64,000 nt of DNA. Source: Mycobacterium sp. DL99. Its GTDB lineage: Bacteria > Actinomycetota > Actinomycetes > Mycobacteriales > Mycobacteriaceae. The notes under the pieces were generated by a model. That model made no database searches. It had not been told where the DNA came from and was given only the letters and a program-made list of their open reading frames with translations. Shown one piece after another: positions 44,903-55,863 of the stretch (its first letter is position 1; the number at the start of each line of letters is the position of its first letter). The stretch lies in contig NZ_SJOM01000007.1 in the NCBI RefSeq assembly GCF_004762045.1, forward strand, positions 2,477,655-2,541,654, written 5' to 3'. The translations under genes and the position numbers were made by a program.

Positions 44903-45448
44903 GTGGCACCGGATCCAAAGTTGCGGTCTGCGGATTTGCCGTCGCAGACGCAGGTGATCGAGCTACTAGGTGGCGAGTTCGCGCGCGCCGGTTACGAAAT
45001 CGACGATGTCGTGGTCGACGCATCGGCTCGTCCAGCCCGCATCACCGTGATCGCCGACGGCGACGATGGCCTCGATCTCGATTCCCTGGCTGCGCTGTCG
45101 CGGACGGCCGCGGAGCTGCTCGACCAGCTCGCGCAGGGCGACACGCCGTATGTGCTCGACGTCACCTCGCCGGGTGTGGACCGGCCGCTGACGCAGGCCA
45201 AGCATTTCCGGCGCGCCCGTGGGCGCAAGGCTGAGTTGACTCTGGCCGATGGCACGGTATTCACCGGCAGGCTCGGGGAAACCGACGGCACAGTGCTGAA
45301 AGTCGTGGTGCCAGAAGGGCGGGATCTGACCGTCCGCGAGCTCGCTCTTACTGATATCGCCAAAGCTGTTGTGCAAGTGGAGTTTTCACCTCCAAACCGA
45401 CGTGAACTGGAACTGTCGGGAGAAACCGGAAAGGGGGCCGGGGAATGA
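44903..45448 (+). CDS. rimP: Ribosome maturation factor RimP
   Basis: A 181-aa RimP protein needed for 30S subunit maturation. The N-terminal domain has [18 protein letters not shown] and [28 protein letters not shown], followed by [30 protein letters not shown], the most conserved family stretch (TSPGxxRPLxxxxHFxR), and a C-terminal Sm-like barrel. The GTG at 44903 has GAGGAG upstream; a longer frame from 44798 lacks conservation. It heads the rimP-nusA-ylxR-infB-rbfA operon and overlaps nusA by 4 nt (ATGA). Confidence 0.95.
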   Translation: MAPDPKLRSADLPSQTQVIELLGGEFARAGYEIDDVVVDASARPARITVIADGDDGLDLDSLAALSRTAAELLDQLAQGDTPYVLDVTSPGVDRPLTQAKHFRRARGRKAELTLADGTVFTGRLGETDGTVLKVVVPEGRDLTVRELALTDIAKAVVQVEFSPPNRRELELSGETGKGAGE

Positions 45449-46473
45449 ACATCGACATGGCGGCGCTGCATGCCATCGAAGCGGACAAGGGCATCACCGT
45501 CGACGTGGTCGTCGAGACCATCAAATCGGCATTGCTCACCGCGTATCGACACACCGAAGGGCATGAGCCCGACGCGCGCATCGACATCGATCGCAAGACC
45601 GGTGTGGTCAAGGTGATCGCCCGTCAGACCGATGCCGACGGCAACGTCCTGCATGAATGGGATGACACGCCAGAGGGATTCGGCAGGATCGCGGCGACCA
45701 CCGCCCGGCAGGTGATCTTGCAGCGGTTGCGCGATGCGGAGAACGAGAAGACCTACGGGGAGTTCGCGGCGCACGAGGGCGACATCGTCGCCGGGGTGAT
45801 CCAGCGCGATGCCCGGGCCAATGCCCGCGGACTGGTCGTCGTACGGATGGGCAGCGAGACCAAGGGGTCCGAAGGGGTGATCCCCAGCGCCGAGCAGGTG
45901 CCGGGGGAGCGCTACGAACATGGCGACCGGCTGCGTTGCTACGTCGTCGGCGTCACCCGGGGGGCGCGTGAGCCGTTGATCACGCTGTCCCGCACTCATC
46001 CGAACCTGGTTCGCAAACTGTTCTCCCTGGAAGTGCCCGAGATCGCCGACGGGTCCGTGGAGATTGTCGCGGTGGCCCGCGAGGCCGGGCACCGGTCCAA
46101 GATCGCGGTGGCCTCGCGGGTGCCCGGGCTGAACGCCAAGGGGGCGTGTATCGGCCCGATGGGCCAGCGGGTGCGCAATGTGATGAGCGAATTGTCGGGC
46201 GAGAAGATCGACATCATCGACTACGACGAGGACCCCGCGCGTTTCGTCGCCAACGCCCTGTCGCCTGCCAAGGTGGTGTCCGTGTCGGTGATCGACGAGG
46301 CCGCGAGGGCGGCGCGGGTGATCGTCCCGGACTTCCAGCTTTCCCTGGCGATCGGCAAGGAAGGGCAAAACGCCAGGTTGGCGGCCCGCCTCACCGGTTG
46401 GCGGATCGATATCCGCAGCGATGCGGCGCCGCAGCCAGACCATGACGTCCGGCCCGGGGCGGTACACGATTGA
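45445..46473 (+). CDS. nusA: Transcription termination/antitermination factor NusA
   Basis: A 342-aa NusA, the short actinobacterial form without the C-terminal acidic repeats of E. coli. It has the N-terminal RNA polymerase-binding domain ([30 protein letters not shown]), an S1 domain (about 110-180; [12 protein letters not shown]), then two KH domains ([82 protein letters not shown]). It binds RNA polymerase and nascent RNA to modulate pausing and rRNA antitermination. The start overlaps rimP by 4 nt, so the two are coupled. Confidence 0.96.
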   Translation: MNIDMAALHAIEADKGITVDVVVETIKSALLTAYRHTEGHEPDARIDIDRKTGVVKVIARQTDADGNVLHEWDDTPEGFGRIAATTARQVILQRLRDAENEKTYGEFAAHEGDIVAGVIQRDARANARGLVVVRMGSETKGSEGVIPSAEQVPGERYEHGDRLRCYVVGVTRGAREPLITLSRTHPNLVRKLFSLEVPEIADGSVEIVAVAREAGHRSKIAVASRVPGLNAKGACIGPMGQRVRNVMSELSGEKIDIIDYDEDPARFVANALSPAKVVSVSVIDEAARAARVIVPDFQLSLAIGKEGQNARLAARLTGWRIDIRSDAAPQPDHDVRPGAVHD

Positions 46474-46524
46474 CAGTAGTGACCGGCGTTTCGGACCACA
46501 GCCCTCGGGGCGGTAGACTCAGCC

Positions 46525-46875
46525 GTGATCCAGCGCGAGACTCCGGCTCTGACGCATCGAAGCACCTCCGACACCTCTGTCGGACCAGTGCGGACCTGCA
46601 TCGGATGCCGGAAGCGAGAGTTGGCCGCCGAGTTGCTCCGAGTGGTCGCGGTAACCGACGGGAATGGGACGCGTTCCGTAACCGTTGATACCGCGGCAAG
46701 CCTGCCAGGACGTGGTGCGTGGCTGCATCCCGACCAGCAGTGCCTGCAGGTAGCAGTGAAGCGGCGAGCCTTCGTCCGAGCGTTGCGACTCACCGGTTCA
46801 CCGGATACATCCGCGGTGATCGAGTACGTCGAGGAGATCTCGACAGGCTCGACGCCCCGGCAACAGAACAGGTAG
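46525..46875 (+). CDS. YlxR family (DUF448) RNA-binding protein
   Basis: A 116-aa protein with the YlxR signature [20 protein letters not shown] (about 26-45) and [29 protein letters not shown]. The family lies between nusA and infB in most bacteria, binds RNA or nucleoid and, in some species, influences rnpB transcription. The GTG at 46525 gives a 25-residue extension before the core; a TAGACT box (46514-46519) 6 nt upstream could allow leaderless initiation within the operon. It corresponds to Rv2840c. Confidence 0.9.
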   Translation: MIQRETPALTHRSTSDTSVGPVRTCIGCRKRELAAELLRVVAVTDGNGTRSVTVDTAASLPGRGAWLHPDQQCLQVAVKRRAFVRALRLTGSPDTSAVIEYVEEISTGSTPRQQNR

Positions 46876-46966
46876 CGAAGAACATGAGCACACCGTGAAG
46901 TCCCGATGACCATGCGTCATAGCTAAACCCGAGGCGCGGCGCCTACCACCGCTGTTGCCTCCAGAC

Positions 46967-46980
46967 GAGGAGATGTAGTG
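46967..46980 (+). promoter_or_regulatory. infB ribosome binding site with overlapping ATG-TAG
   Basis: GAGGAG (46967-46972) is followed at once by ATG TAG (46973-46978), a start codon followed directly by a stop. The last G of the TAG is the first base of the infB GTG (46978-46980). The SD-to-GTG spacing of 5 nt is normal, whereas SD-to-ATG spacing is zero, so GTG should dominate. Confidence 0.6.
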
Positions 46981-49803
46981 GCAGCAGGTAAGGCCCGTGT
47001 ACACGAGTTGGCAAAGGAACTCGGTGTCACCAGTAAGGACCTCTTAGCCAAGCTCAAGGAGCAAGGCGAGTTCGTCAAGTCGGCGTCCTCCACCGTGGAG
47101 GCGCCGGTCGCGCGTCGGCTGCGCGAATCGTTCGGCGCAAAGGCCGGCGGTAAGAAGCCCGAAGACAAGCCCCGTCCGCAGGGCGGAGCCGCGCCCGCGG
47201 CACCCAAGCCCGGTGCTCCCAGCCCGGCGACGGCGGCCAAGCCGGCTCCGGCCAAGCCCGCCGCGCCCGCGGCTCCGGCGGTCGAACCCCAGGCTCCGGC
47301 CGCTGAGGCCGCGCCGGTCACCCCGGCCCGGCCCGCAGCACCCAAGCCCGCCGCTCCGCAGCCCCCGGCTGCACCGAGTGCACCTGCCGCCGCGGCGCCC
47401 AGCGCCCCGGCAGCACCGGCTCCGGGTGCTACGCCCGGTCCGCGGCCCACTCCCGGAGCCACACCCGGACCGCGTCCGGGCCCGGCTTCAGGCGCCCCGA
47501 AGCCTGCCCCGCGCGCTCCGCGCGTCGGCAACAACCCGTTCTCCTCGCAGCAGCCTGTCGAGCGGCCCATCCCGCGTCCGCAGCCGCGGCCCGGTGCCCC
47601 GCGTCCCGGCGGCGGCCCGCGTCCGTCGCCCGGCAACATGCCGCCGCGACCGGCAGGCGCCGGTGCTCCGGGTCGTGGTGGCCCACGCCCCGGCCCGCGT
47701 CCCGGCGGTGGCCCCCGTCCCGGCGGTGCCGGTCAGGGTGCTCGTCCCGGTGGTGCTGGTGGCGGCGGTAACTACCGCGGCGGTGGCGCCGGCGGCGGTG
47801 CCGGCGCAGGCGGTGCGGCTGCCGGTGGTTTCCGCGGTCGCCCCGGTGGTGGTGGCGGCGGTGGCCGTCCCGGCCAGCGCGGTGGCGCGGCCGGTGCGTT
47901 CGGTCGTCCCGGCGGTGCCCCCAAGCGCGGCCGTAAGTCGAAGCGGGCGAAACGCGCCGAATACGAGAACATGCAGGCGCCGGTCGTCGGTGGCGTGCGG
48001 TTGCCCAAGGGCAACGGCGAGACCATCCGGCTGGCCCGCGGCGCATCGCTGAGCGACTTCGCCGAGAAGATCGACGCCAACCCGGCCGCACTGGTCCAGG
48101 CGCTGTTCAACCTCGGTGAGATGGTCACGGCGACCCAGTCGGTCGGTGACGACACCCTGGAGCTGCTCGGCAGCGAGATGAACTTCAAGGTGCAGGTCGT
48201 CTCGCCCGAGGACGAGGACCGCGAACTCCTGCAGTCCTTCGATCTCACCTACGGCGAGGACGAGGGTGACGAGGAAGACCTCGAGTTCCGCCCGCCCGTG
48301 GTCACCGTCATGGGTCACGTCGACCACGGCAAGACCCGACTGCTGGACACGATCCGCAACGCCACTGTCCGCGAGGGCGAGGCCGGCGGCATCACCCAGC
48401 ACATCGGCGCCTACCAGGTCGAGGTCGATCTGGACGGCAACGTCCGGCCGATCACCTTCATCGACACCCCGGGTCACGAGGCGTTCACCGCCATGCGTGC
48501 CCGTGGTGCCAAGGCGACCGACATCGCGATCCTCGTGGTTGCGGCCGACGACGGCGTCATGCCGCAGACGGTGGAGGCCATCAACCACGCGCAGGCCGCT
48601 GATGTGCCGATCGTGGTGGCGGTCAACAAGATCGACAAGGAAGGCGCCGACCCGGCCAAGATCCGGGCTCAGCTCACCGAGTACAACCTGGTGGCCGAGG
48701 AGTACGGCGGCGAGACCATGTTCGTCGACATCTCCGCCAAGCAGGGCACCAACATCGAGGCGCTGCTGGAGGCGGTCGTCCTGACCGCCGACGCATCCCT
48801 GGACCTGCGGGCCAACCCGGACATGGAGGCCCAGGGTGTGGCGATCGAGGCGCACCTGGACCGCGGTCGCGGTCCGGTGGCCACGGTGCTCATCCAGCGC
48901 GGCACCCTGCGTGTCGGCGACTCGGTGGTGGCTGGCGATGCCTATGGTCGCGTCCGCCGCATGGTCGACGAGCACGGCGACGACGTCGAAGAGGCGCTGC
49001 CCTCGCGTCCGGTCCAGGTCATCGGCTTCACGTCGGTGCCGGGTGCCGGTGACAACTTCCTGGTTGTCGACGAGGACCGCATCGCCCGCCAGATCGCCGA
49101 CCGGCGCAGTGCGCGCAAGCGCAATGCCCTGGCCGCACGCAGCCGTAAGCGGATCAGCCTGGAAGACCTGGATTCGGCACTGAAGGAAACCAGCCAGCTG
49201 AACCTGATCCTCAAGGGCGACAACGCCGGTACGGTCGAAGCCCTCGAGGAAGCCTTGATGGGCATCGAGATCGACGACGAAGTGGAGCTGCGGGTCATCG
49301 ACCGCGGTGTCGGTGGCGTCACCGAGACCAACGTCAACCTGGCATCGGCCTCGGACGCGATCATCATCGGGTTCAACGTCCGTGCCGAAGGCAAGGCGAC
49401 CGAGCTGGCCAACCGCGAGGGTGTGGAGATCCGGTACTACTCGGTGATCTACCAGGCGATCGACGAGATCGAGAAGGCCCTCAAGGGCATGCTCAAGCCG
49501 GTGTACGAGGAGAAGGAGCTCGGCCGCGCCGAGATCCGGGCGATCTTCCGGTCGTCCAAGGTCGGCAACATCGCCGGCTGCCTGGTCACCTCGGGCATCA
49601 TGCGCCGCAACGCCAAGGCCCGGCTGCTGCGTGACAACATGGTGGTCGCGCAGAACCTCACGGTGTCCTCGCTCAAGCGGGAGAAGGACGATGCCACCGA
49701 GGTCCGCGAAGGTTACGAGTGCGGTCTGACGCTGACCTACAACGACATCAAGGAAGGCGACGTCGTCGAGACGTACGAACTCGTCGAGAAGGTGCGTACA
49801 TAA
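46978..49803 (+). CDS. infB: Translation initiation factor IF-2
   Basis: A 941-aa GTPase that positions fMet-tRNA on the ribosome. The N-terminal IF2_N domain ([31 protein letters not shown]) is followed by a long low-complexity region (about 60-315), first Pro/Ala-rich and then Arg/Gly-rich, and a second IF2_N (about 345-395). The G domain has G1 GHVDHGKT (446-453), DTPGHE and NKID; translation barrel domains II and IV and the IF2 domain III ([19 protein letters not shown]) follow. The GTG at 46978 has GAGGAG upstream. The low-complexity linker is longer and more glycine-rich than in E. coli but usual for actinobacteria. Confidence 0.97.
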   Translation: MAAGKARVHELAKELGVTSKDLLAKLKEQGEFVKSASSTVEAPVARRLRESFGAKAGGKKPEDKPRPQGGAAPAAPKPGAPSPATAAKPAPAKPAAPAAPAVEPQAPAAEAAPVTPARPAAPKPAAPQPPAAPSAPAAAAPSAPAAPAPGATPGPRPTPGATPGPRPGPASGAPKPAPRAPRVGNNPFSSQQPVERPIPRPQPRPGAPRPGGGPRPSPGNMPPRPAGAGAPGRGGPRPGPRPGGGPRPGGAGQGARPGGAGGGGNYRGGGAGGGAGAGGAAAGGFRGRPGGGGGGGRPGQRGGAAGAFGRPGGAPKRGRKSKRAKRAEYENMQAPVVGGVRLPKGNGETIRLARGASLSDFAEKIDANPAALVQALFNLGEMVTATQSVGDDTLELLGSEMNFKVQVVSPEDEDRELLQSFDLTYGEDEGDEEDLEFRPPVVTVMGHVDHGKTRLLDTIRNATVREGEAGGITQHIGAYQVEVDLDGNVRPITFIDTPGHEAFTAMRARGAKATDIAILVVAADDGVMPQTVEAINHAQAADVPIVVAVNKIDKEGADPAKIRAQLTEYNLVAEEYGGETMFVDISAKQGTNIEALLEAVVLTADASLDLRANPDMEAQGVAIEAHLDRGRGPVATVLIQRGTLRVGDSVVAGDAYGRVRRMVDEHGDDVEEALPSRPVQVIGFTSVPGAGDNFLVVDEDRIARQIADRRSARKRNALAARSRKRISLEDLDSALKETSQLNLILKGDNAGTVEALEEALMGIEIDDEVELRVIDRGVGGVTETNVNLASASDAIIIGFNVRAEGKATELANREGVEIRYYSVIYQAIDEIEKALKGMLKPVYEEKELGRAEIRAIFRSSKVGNIAGCLVTSGIMRRNAKARLLRDNMVVAQNLTVSSLKREKDDATEVREGYECGLTLTYNDIKEGDVVETYELVEKVRT

Positions 49804-49806
49804 CCG

Positions 49807-51307
<1,501 letters not shown>

Positions 51308-51346
51308 CTCCGTCAGGGGGCATGTTGCCTGACTCCGTGTGGTCAC

Positions 51347-52681
51347 ATGGTTGAGCCGGAAGGCGACATTCCGGTCGCGCCGGCCACCACCCGTCGCATC
51401 GCCGGTCTGGCGCTTCCGGCGCTGGGCGTCCTGGCGGCCGAGCCCATCTATCTGCTGTTCGACATTGCGATCGTCGGCCGTCTCGGTGCGCTCAGCCTCG
51501 CCGGGCTGGCCATCGGCGGCCTGGTCCTCGGCCTGGTTAATTCCCAGGGGACGTTCTTGTCCTACGGCACCACGTCGCGCTCGGCCCGGCTGTTCGGAGC
51601 AGGTGACCGAAGGTCGGCCGTAGGCGAAGGCGTGCAGGCCACCTGGCTGGCGCTCGGGCTGGGGCTGCTCATCATCGCGGTGGTGCAAGCTGCGGCGGTG
51701 CCGCTGCTCACCGCGATCGCCGGACATTCCGACATCGCGGACGCCGCGTTGCCATGGCTGCGGATCGCCATCCTGGCCGCCCCGGCGATCCTGGTATCGC
51801 TGGCCGGAAACGGCTGGATGCGCGGGGTGCAGGACACTGCCCGCCCGCTGCACTACGTGGTGTTCGGGTTTGCGGTGTCGGCGGTGCTGTGCCCGCTGCT
51901 GGTCTACGGCTGGCTGGGCCTGCCCCGCCTGGGGCTGCCCGGTTCCGCGGTGGCGAACCTGGTGGGCCAGTGGGTGGCGGCGCTGCTCTTTCTACGTGCC
52001 TTGGTGATCGAGAAGGTAGCGCTGCGGGTCCAGCCCGCGGTGCTACGGGCCCAGTTGACCATGGGCCGCGACCTGCTGATGCGATCGATGGCGTTCCAAG
52101 CCTGCTTCCTGTCCGCCGGGGCGGTGGCAGCGCGATTCGGTGCCGCCTCCGTTGCGGCGCATCAGGTGGTCCTGCAGGTGTGGAGTTTCCTTGCACTGGT
52201 ACTGGATTCGCTCGCGATTGCCGCGCAATCGCTCGTGGGCGCGGCGCTGGGTGCCGGTCAGCTCGCGCATGCCAAGAGCGTGGCCTGGCGGGTGACACTG
52301 TTCTCCACCCTGGCCGGGGTGGTGCTGGCCGTGGTGTTCGCCGTCGGATCGTCGGTGCTGCCGTCGGTGTTCACCGACGATGAAACGGTGTTGGCCGCCA
52401 TCGGGGTACCGTGGTGGTTCATGGTGGCCCAATTGCCCGTGGCCGGTGTCGTTTTCGCGCTTGACGGCGTGCTCCTGGGTGCGGGCGACGCGAAGTTCAT
52501 GCGGAACGCCACCCTGACCAGTGCGCTGGTCGGCTTCCTGCCGCTGATCTGGTTGTCGTTGATCCACGGCTGGGGGCTGTTCGGCATCTGGTCTGGCCTG
52601 AGCACGTTCATGGTGCTGCGTCTGATCTTCGTCGGCTGGCGCGCGTTCTCCGGTCGCTGGCTGGTGCCGGGGACCGCCTGA
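51347..52681 (+). CDS. dinF: MATE-family efflux transporter DinF
   Basis: A 444-aa inner-membrane protein with about 12 hydrophobic segments in two related halves (LALPALGVLAAEPIYLLFDIAIVGRLG; MAFQACFLSAGAVAARFGAASVAAHQVVLQVWSFLALVLDSLAIAAQSLVG), the pattern of the DinF branch of MATE transporters, which export drugs or toxic metabolites in exchange for Na+ or H+. It follows nrnA by 39 nt and ends the rimP-dinF run. It ends 5 nt from the convergent gene at 52687. It corresponds to Rv2836c. Confidence 0.93.
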   Translation: MVEPEGDIPVAPATTRRIAGLALPALGVLAAEPIYLLFDIAIVGRLGALSLAGLAIGGLVLGLVNSQGTFLSYGTTSRSARLFGAGDRRSAVGEGVQATWLALGLGLLIIAVVQAAAVPLLTAIAGHSDIADAALPWLRIAILAAPAILVSLAGNGWMRGVQDTARPLHYVVFGFAVSAVLCPLLVYGWLGLPRLGLPGSAVANLVGQWVAALLFLRALVIEKVALRVQPAVLRAQLTMGRDLLMRSMAFQACFLSAGAVAARFGAASVAAHQVVLQVWSFLALVLDSLAIAAQSLVGAALGAGQLAHAKSVAWRVTLFSTLAGVVLAVVFAVGSSVLPSVFTDDETVLAAIGVPWWFMVAQLPVAGVVFALDGVLLGAGDAKFMRNATLTSALVGFLPLIWLSLIHGWGLFGIWSGLSTFMVLRLIFVGWRAFSGRWLVPGTA

Positions 52682-52686
52682 GCCGG

Positions 52687-53784
52687 CTACGGGCCGGGCC
52701 ACCTGCCCGACGGAGAGGGCTCGAACACCTGCCCGTGCCTGTTGACAAACCGCGCCGGCGTCAGCGGGCGGACTGCGTCCAGTTCATCGAGAGCCGCGAT
52801 GGCACGCGGTGCGCCGCTGAAGTCCGAGGCCGGTTCGAATTTGAGGGCGGCAGCGTTGATCGTGATCTGCTCGCCCTGGTCGGCCATGAGGGATGCGACG
52901 CGCAGCAGTGGGTTTTCACGGGGCCCATTGCTGAGCATCCGTTGGACGGTGTCTCGCACGGTGCCGATCTCTTCTGCCCAGCTCCGCATGGGTTTTCCGG
53001 TGGCATGCTCGTGAAACTCGTACGCGTCGCCGACGGTCTCGACCGACCAGCCGGGCCATAGCCCGTCGAACGCATCGATCTGCCGGTCGTCGTCGCAGAT
53101 CGCCCACCATCGCGCGGTCTTCGTGGTGAAGTCCAAGTGAATCCCCGTGGCCGGGCCCTCGTTGCAGCGCTCGGAGTCCCAGAGCACGGGTTCACCAGCA
53201 CCGCTGCGCGCCAGCGCTTCTACGGCCACTGAGCGGATCAGGTCCGGTCCGAGCTGGGCGATGAAGTCGAGGGAGCCTTCGCCGCGCCAGGCGATCACTT
53301 GCTCGGAGTCAAGGCGAACGGATAAGGCGTCACAGGTGCCACCCTCAGCCCAAGGTACGAACCACGTCAGATCTTCCACGGTCCGCTGTGAGTAGCTGTT
53401 CTCGGTGAAGATCGTTGCAGGGTCGACGCCGGTCAACCACAAGGTCCCGCGGACACCTTCAGGGGACCACACTGCCGACCAACCCGGCCAGGTCTTCTCG
53501 ATCAGATGATTGACGATCCGCGGCAGGTACAGATACGAGCTCTCCTCGGCCCATACAACGTGCCGCTGGATCAGATCGATGAGCAGCGACCCTTCGATCC
53601 ACGTCGCGCCATGCCACTGCGCGGGCGTGTCGACACCCATCGGCGTCATGCTTCGAACACGTGCCAGCGTGGCCTCGAAACCGTCGAGCGCGATGTCCAG
53701 CCCGACGGTTTGTGCGGCCCAGTGGTCGTAGTACAGCTCTGGCCCGGATTCGGCAAGGACGATCACTCCGAGTCGTGACCCCAT
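52687..53784 (-). CDS. Protein of unknown function, second gene of a two-gene unit
   Basis: A 365-aa soluble protein that I do not recognise. It begins MGSRLGVIVLAESGPELYYDHW and contains several Trp-rich stretches (EKTWPGWSAVWSPEGVRGTLWL; TARWWAICDDDRQIDAFDGLWPGW; LTWFVPWAEGG). There are no signal peptide, membrane helix or known catalytic motifs. WPGW appears twice, suggesting two related halves (about residues 90-120 and 250-280). The start codon at 53784 overlaps the stop of the upstream gene by one base (TGATG), so the pair is coupled. It is convergent with dinF. Regulation or toxin-immunity roles are possible but unsupported. Confidence 0.8.
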   Translation of the reverse strand: MGSRLGVIVLAESGPELYYDHWAAQTVGLDIALDGFEATLARVRSMTPMGVDTPAQWHGATWIEGSLLIDLIQRHVVWAEESSYLYLPRIVNHLIEKTWPGWSAVWSPEGVRGTLWLTGVDPATIFTENSYSQRTVEDLTWFVPWAEGGTCDALSVRLDSEQVIAWRGEGSLDFIAQLGPDLIRSVAVEALARSGAGEPVLWDSERCNEGPATGIHLDFTTKTARWWAICDDDRQIDAFDGLWPGWSVETVGDAYEFHEHATGKPMRSWAEEIGTVRDTVQRMLSNGPRENPLLRVASLMADQGEQITINAAALKFEPASDFSGAPRAIAALDELDAVRPLTPARFVNRHGQVFEPSPSGRWPGP

Positions 53785-54575
53785 CAGTTGTTGTCCGAAG
53801 CGTGTCGACGCCGGAGCTCGGGGAGCGTCGCCGTCAGGTAGGCCTCGGCGTACACGGTGTTGCCCGGCTCGGCCAGGGGCCCAAGGTCGGTCGGCCAGCA
53901 CAGATAGATGCCGAGTGCTCCGAGGGCGCTCACCCGGGCCACATGGAATGAGCCGCCGGTGGCTTCGACGGTCTTGGTGCACGAATGCTCGACCGTCGCG
54001 GAGAACACAGCCATCGGTGTCCAGGGGTCCTGGAACATCCCGGCCGGAATGAAGCTCTCGGCGCCCAACCGCAGGCGGTCCATCACGGTCCCGTTCGGAA
54101 GTGTCTGCGGCGTGGTGAGCGGGCCCATGTCCGACTCTGGGGAGGCATTGAACGCTTGCCGGTCGGCGTAGACATGCACGTCGAGTGCCAGACCGGTGAT
54201 GAGCGCCTCGAACGTCGCATCGGATGAGGCCGGTGGGAGAAACCGCCACTGGCCGGAGTCAGCGCACAGTCGGGTTATCTGTGTGCCGTCATCATCGACC
54301 ACGTCCGCCACAACGGTGTCGGTACCCTCTGCCGAGTGCACCTCGGTGATCCGCGCAGTCGGGCCGCCTGCGAACCCGGGGACGACCTCGATCTCGCCGC
54401 TGTCGTGCACATTGACGACGATCTCGGCGCCTGAAGGGTCTCGCCAGACAGCGTTGAACCATCCGCCCGGCATCGGGTACCCACGCAGTTCGCCCCAGTG
54501 CTGGTGAACAAAGGTGGTGGCGGTGTCCGAGCCGTGCAGCGGCAGTCCGATGCAGTCGAAGAGTCCGTGGCTCAT
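53784..54575 (-). CDS. Protein of unknown function, first gene of a two-gene unit
   Basis: A 263-aa soluble protein that I cannot assign. The sequence is beta-rich: YPMPGGWFNAVWRDPSGAEIVVNVHDSGEIEVVPGF, then VADVVDDDGTQITRLCADSGQWRFLPP. A C-terminal half contains AESFIPAGMFQD, FSATVEHSCTKTVEATGGSFHVARVSALGALGIYLCWP. No signal peptide or catalytic motif is seen. ATG 54575 is chosen; the frame is open further upstream but with poor composition. It is coupled by a one-base overlap to the 365-aa gene, and the two probably act together. The methyltransferase gene lies upstream on the same strand, 56 nt away. Confidence 0.76.
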   Translation of the reverse strand: MSHGLFDCIGLPLHGSDTATTFVHQHWGELRGYPMPGGWFNAVWRDPSGAEIVVNVHDSGEIEVVPGFAGGPTARITEVHSAEGTDTVVADVVDDDGTQITRLCADSGQWRFLPPASSDATFEALITGLALDVHVYADRQAFNASPESDMGPLTTPQTLPNGTVMDRLRLGAESFIPAGMFQDPWTPMAVFSATVEHSCTKTVEATGGSFHVARVSALGALGIYLCWPTDLGPLAEPGNTVYAEAYLTATLPELRRRHASDNN

Positions 54576-54631
54576 GTGGGTGAGTGTGCCAGCAGGTACC
54601 GACGGCGAGCCATTCATTTGTGGGGCGCTGA

Positions 54632-55249
54632 CTAGAGAGCCGGATGCGTACCGCTGACCACCCACACCGCGTCGCGTCCCTTGCCTTGCGCCGCGACACA
54701 CACGTCGCTGAATCCCGCGTCGCGGCACAACATCCCGAACGACTCGGCCTGCTGCCGTGTCCAGCCGTGACTGGCCAGTCCGGTGGCGTCGTCAGCCGAT
54801 TGACGCTCGATCGCGATCAGCCGCCCGCCGGGAATCAGCACCCGGTGTGCCTCGGCCACCGCCATGGCGACATCCTGCCAGTGGTGCACTGTGGCCAGTG
54901 CCCACACCACCGTCGCTGAGCCGTCGGGCACCGGAAGGTGTTCTGCGGTGCCCTCACTCCAGGTGATGGGCATGCGCCTCGGCGTGACCAGGCGCCCGAT
55001 GCGGAGCAGGGTCGACGCGGGGTCGACGCCGGTGACCCGAGCGCCGCGGCGGGCGGCCACCCGGGCGGCGGTACCGGGTCCGCAACCCACGTCCACGACA
55101 TGGTCCGCCGAGGAGATGTGCGCGGTATCGGCGGCCAGCCTGGCCTTCGCCCGGCCCACCAGGAGGAAGGCCAATCCGCACAGCACCCCGGTGACCCCCG
55201 AGAAACCGGGGTGGTCGGCATGGTGATTGATCGCACGCGCGGCGTTCAT
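54632..55249 (-). CDS. SAM-dependent class I methyltransferase
   Basis: A 205-aa Methyltransf_11-type enzyme. Motif I is VVDVGCGPGTAARVAARRGARVTGVDPA (about 49-76), followed by SEGTAEHLPVPDGSATVVWALATVHHW and HRVLIPGGRLIAIER. The N-terminal 30 residues contain several His residues (INHHADHPGFSG) and a hydrophobic stretch (LCGLAFLLVG). The substrate is unknown. It is divergent from a MerR gene across 46 bp with an inverted repeat, so MerR control is likely. Confidence 0.88.
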   Translation of the reverse strand: MNAARAINHHADHPGFSGVTGVLCGLAFLLVGRAKARLAADTAHISSADHVVDVGCGPGTAARVAARRGARVTGVDPASTLLRIGRLVTPRRMPITWSEGTAEHLPVPDGSATVVWALATVHHWQDVAMAVAEAHRVLIPGGRLIAIERQSADDATGLASHGWTRQQAESFGMLCRDAGFSDVCVAAQGKGRDAVWVVSGTHPAL

Positions 55250-55256
55250 GGGGTAG

Positions 55257-55274
55257 ACCTTGCCGGTTCAAGGT
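55257..55274. promoter_or_regulatory. Candidate MerR operator ACCTTG-N6-CAAGGT
   Basis: A perfect 6-bp inverted repeat with a 6-bp centre lies in the 46-bp gap between the divergent methyltransferase and MerR genes. The dyad fits MerR-type sites, which usually sit between -35 and -10 boxes. Confidence 0.55.
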
Positions 55275-55295
55275 GGGTTGAAGTCAAATGGCGGC

Positions 55296-55739
55296 ATGGA
55301 CGTGATCCCGATCGGCGAGGCCGCCGCGCGGTTGCAGATGAGCCCGTCGGCGTTGCGGTACTACGACGAACGCGGGCTGGTGTCGCCGCGGCTGCGGCGG
55401 GCCGGCAAGCGGATGTACGGACCCGAGGAGCTTCGTCGGCTCGCGTTGCTCAAGATCGTCAACCGATTGGGTCTTCCGCTCGACACCGCGGCCGCGGTGC
55501 TGGACGCGCCGAGTGAGCAGTGGCGTGAGACGGTGCGCGAGCAGATCGCCGCGCTGGATCGGGTGATCGCGCAAGCCAAAGGGGCGCAACAGTTTCTGAC
55601 GCACGCATTGCGTTGCCCCGCCGAACACCCCGCCCGCGACTGTGCCACGATGATCGGCGCCCTGGACCGGCTCGTCGACGGGATGAGCGTCGAGGAGCTT
55701 GCTGCCGACCAAACCGGGACGGGCTGGCTCGTCGACTGA
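55296..55739 (+). CDS. MerR-family transcriptional regulator
   Basis: A 147-aa regulator with the MerR helix-turn-helix and wing (PIGEAAARLQMSPSALRYYDERGLVSPRLRRAGKRMYGPEELRRLALLKIVNRLG), a coiled-coil dimerisation helix (about 70-100) and a short effector region with two Cys in CPAEHPARDC (about 113-122), which might bind a metal or sense redox state. ATG 55296 is chosen; a start at 55260 lies inside the inverted repeat. It is divergent from the methyltransferase, which it probably controls. Confidence 0.88.
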   Translation: MDVIPIGEAAARLQMSPSALRYYDERGLVSPRLRRAGKRMYGPEELRRLALLKIVNRLGLPLDTAAAVLDAPSEQWRETVREQIAALDRVIAQAKGAQQFLTHALRCPAEHPARDCATMIGALDRLVDGMSVEELAADQTGTGWLVD

Positions 55740-55863
55740 TCCTCATCGGTCGGCTGACCGCACCGGTACGTGACACGTGGGCTTTCGCGGCCGAATTGGC
55801 GCATTGTCCGCCCAACTGGTGGCCCCATACTGAGAAGGACTTAGGCAGACAGGGGGCGTCGGG

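Noticed and set aside
44992..46467. Open frame of 491 codons on the minus strand
   Set aside because: It lies opposite rimP and nusA, with no family motif and no ribosome binding site.
47150..47940. Dense GC-rich repeats that could be taken for a repeat array
   Set aside because: They encode the Pro/Ala and Gly/Arg low-complexity linker of IF-2 in frame; repeat units are not uniform and no spacers are present.
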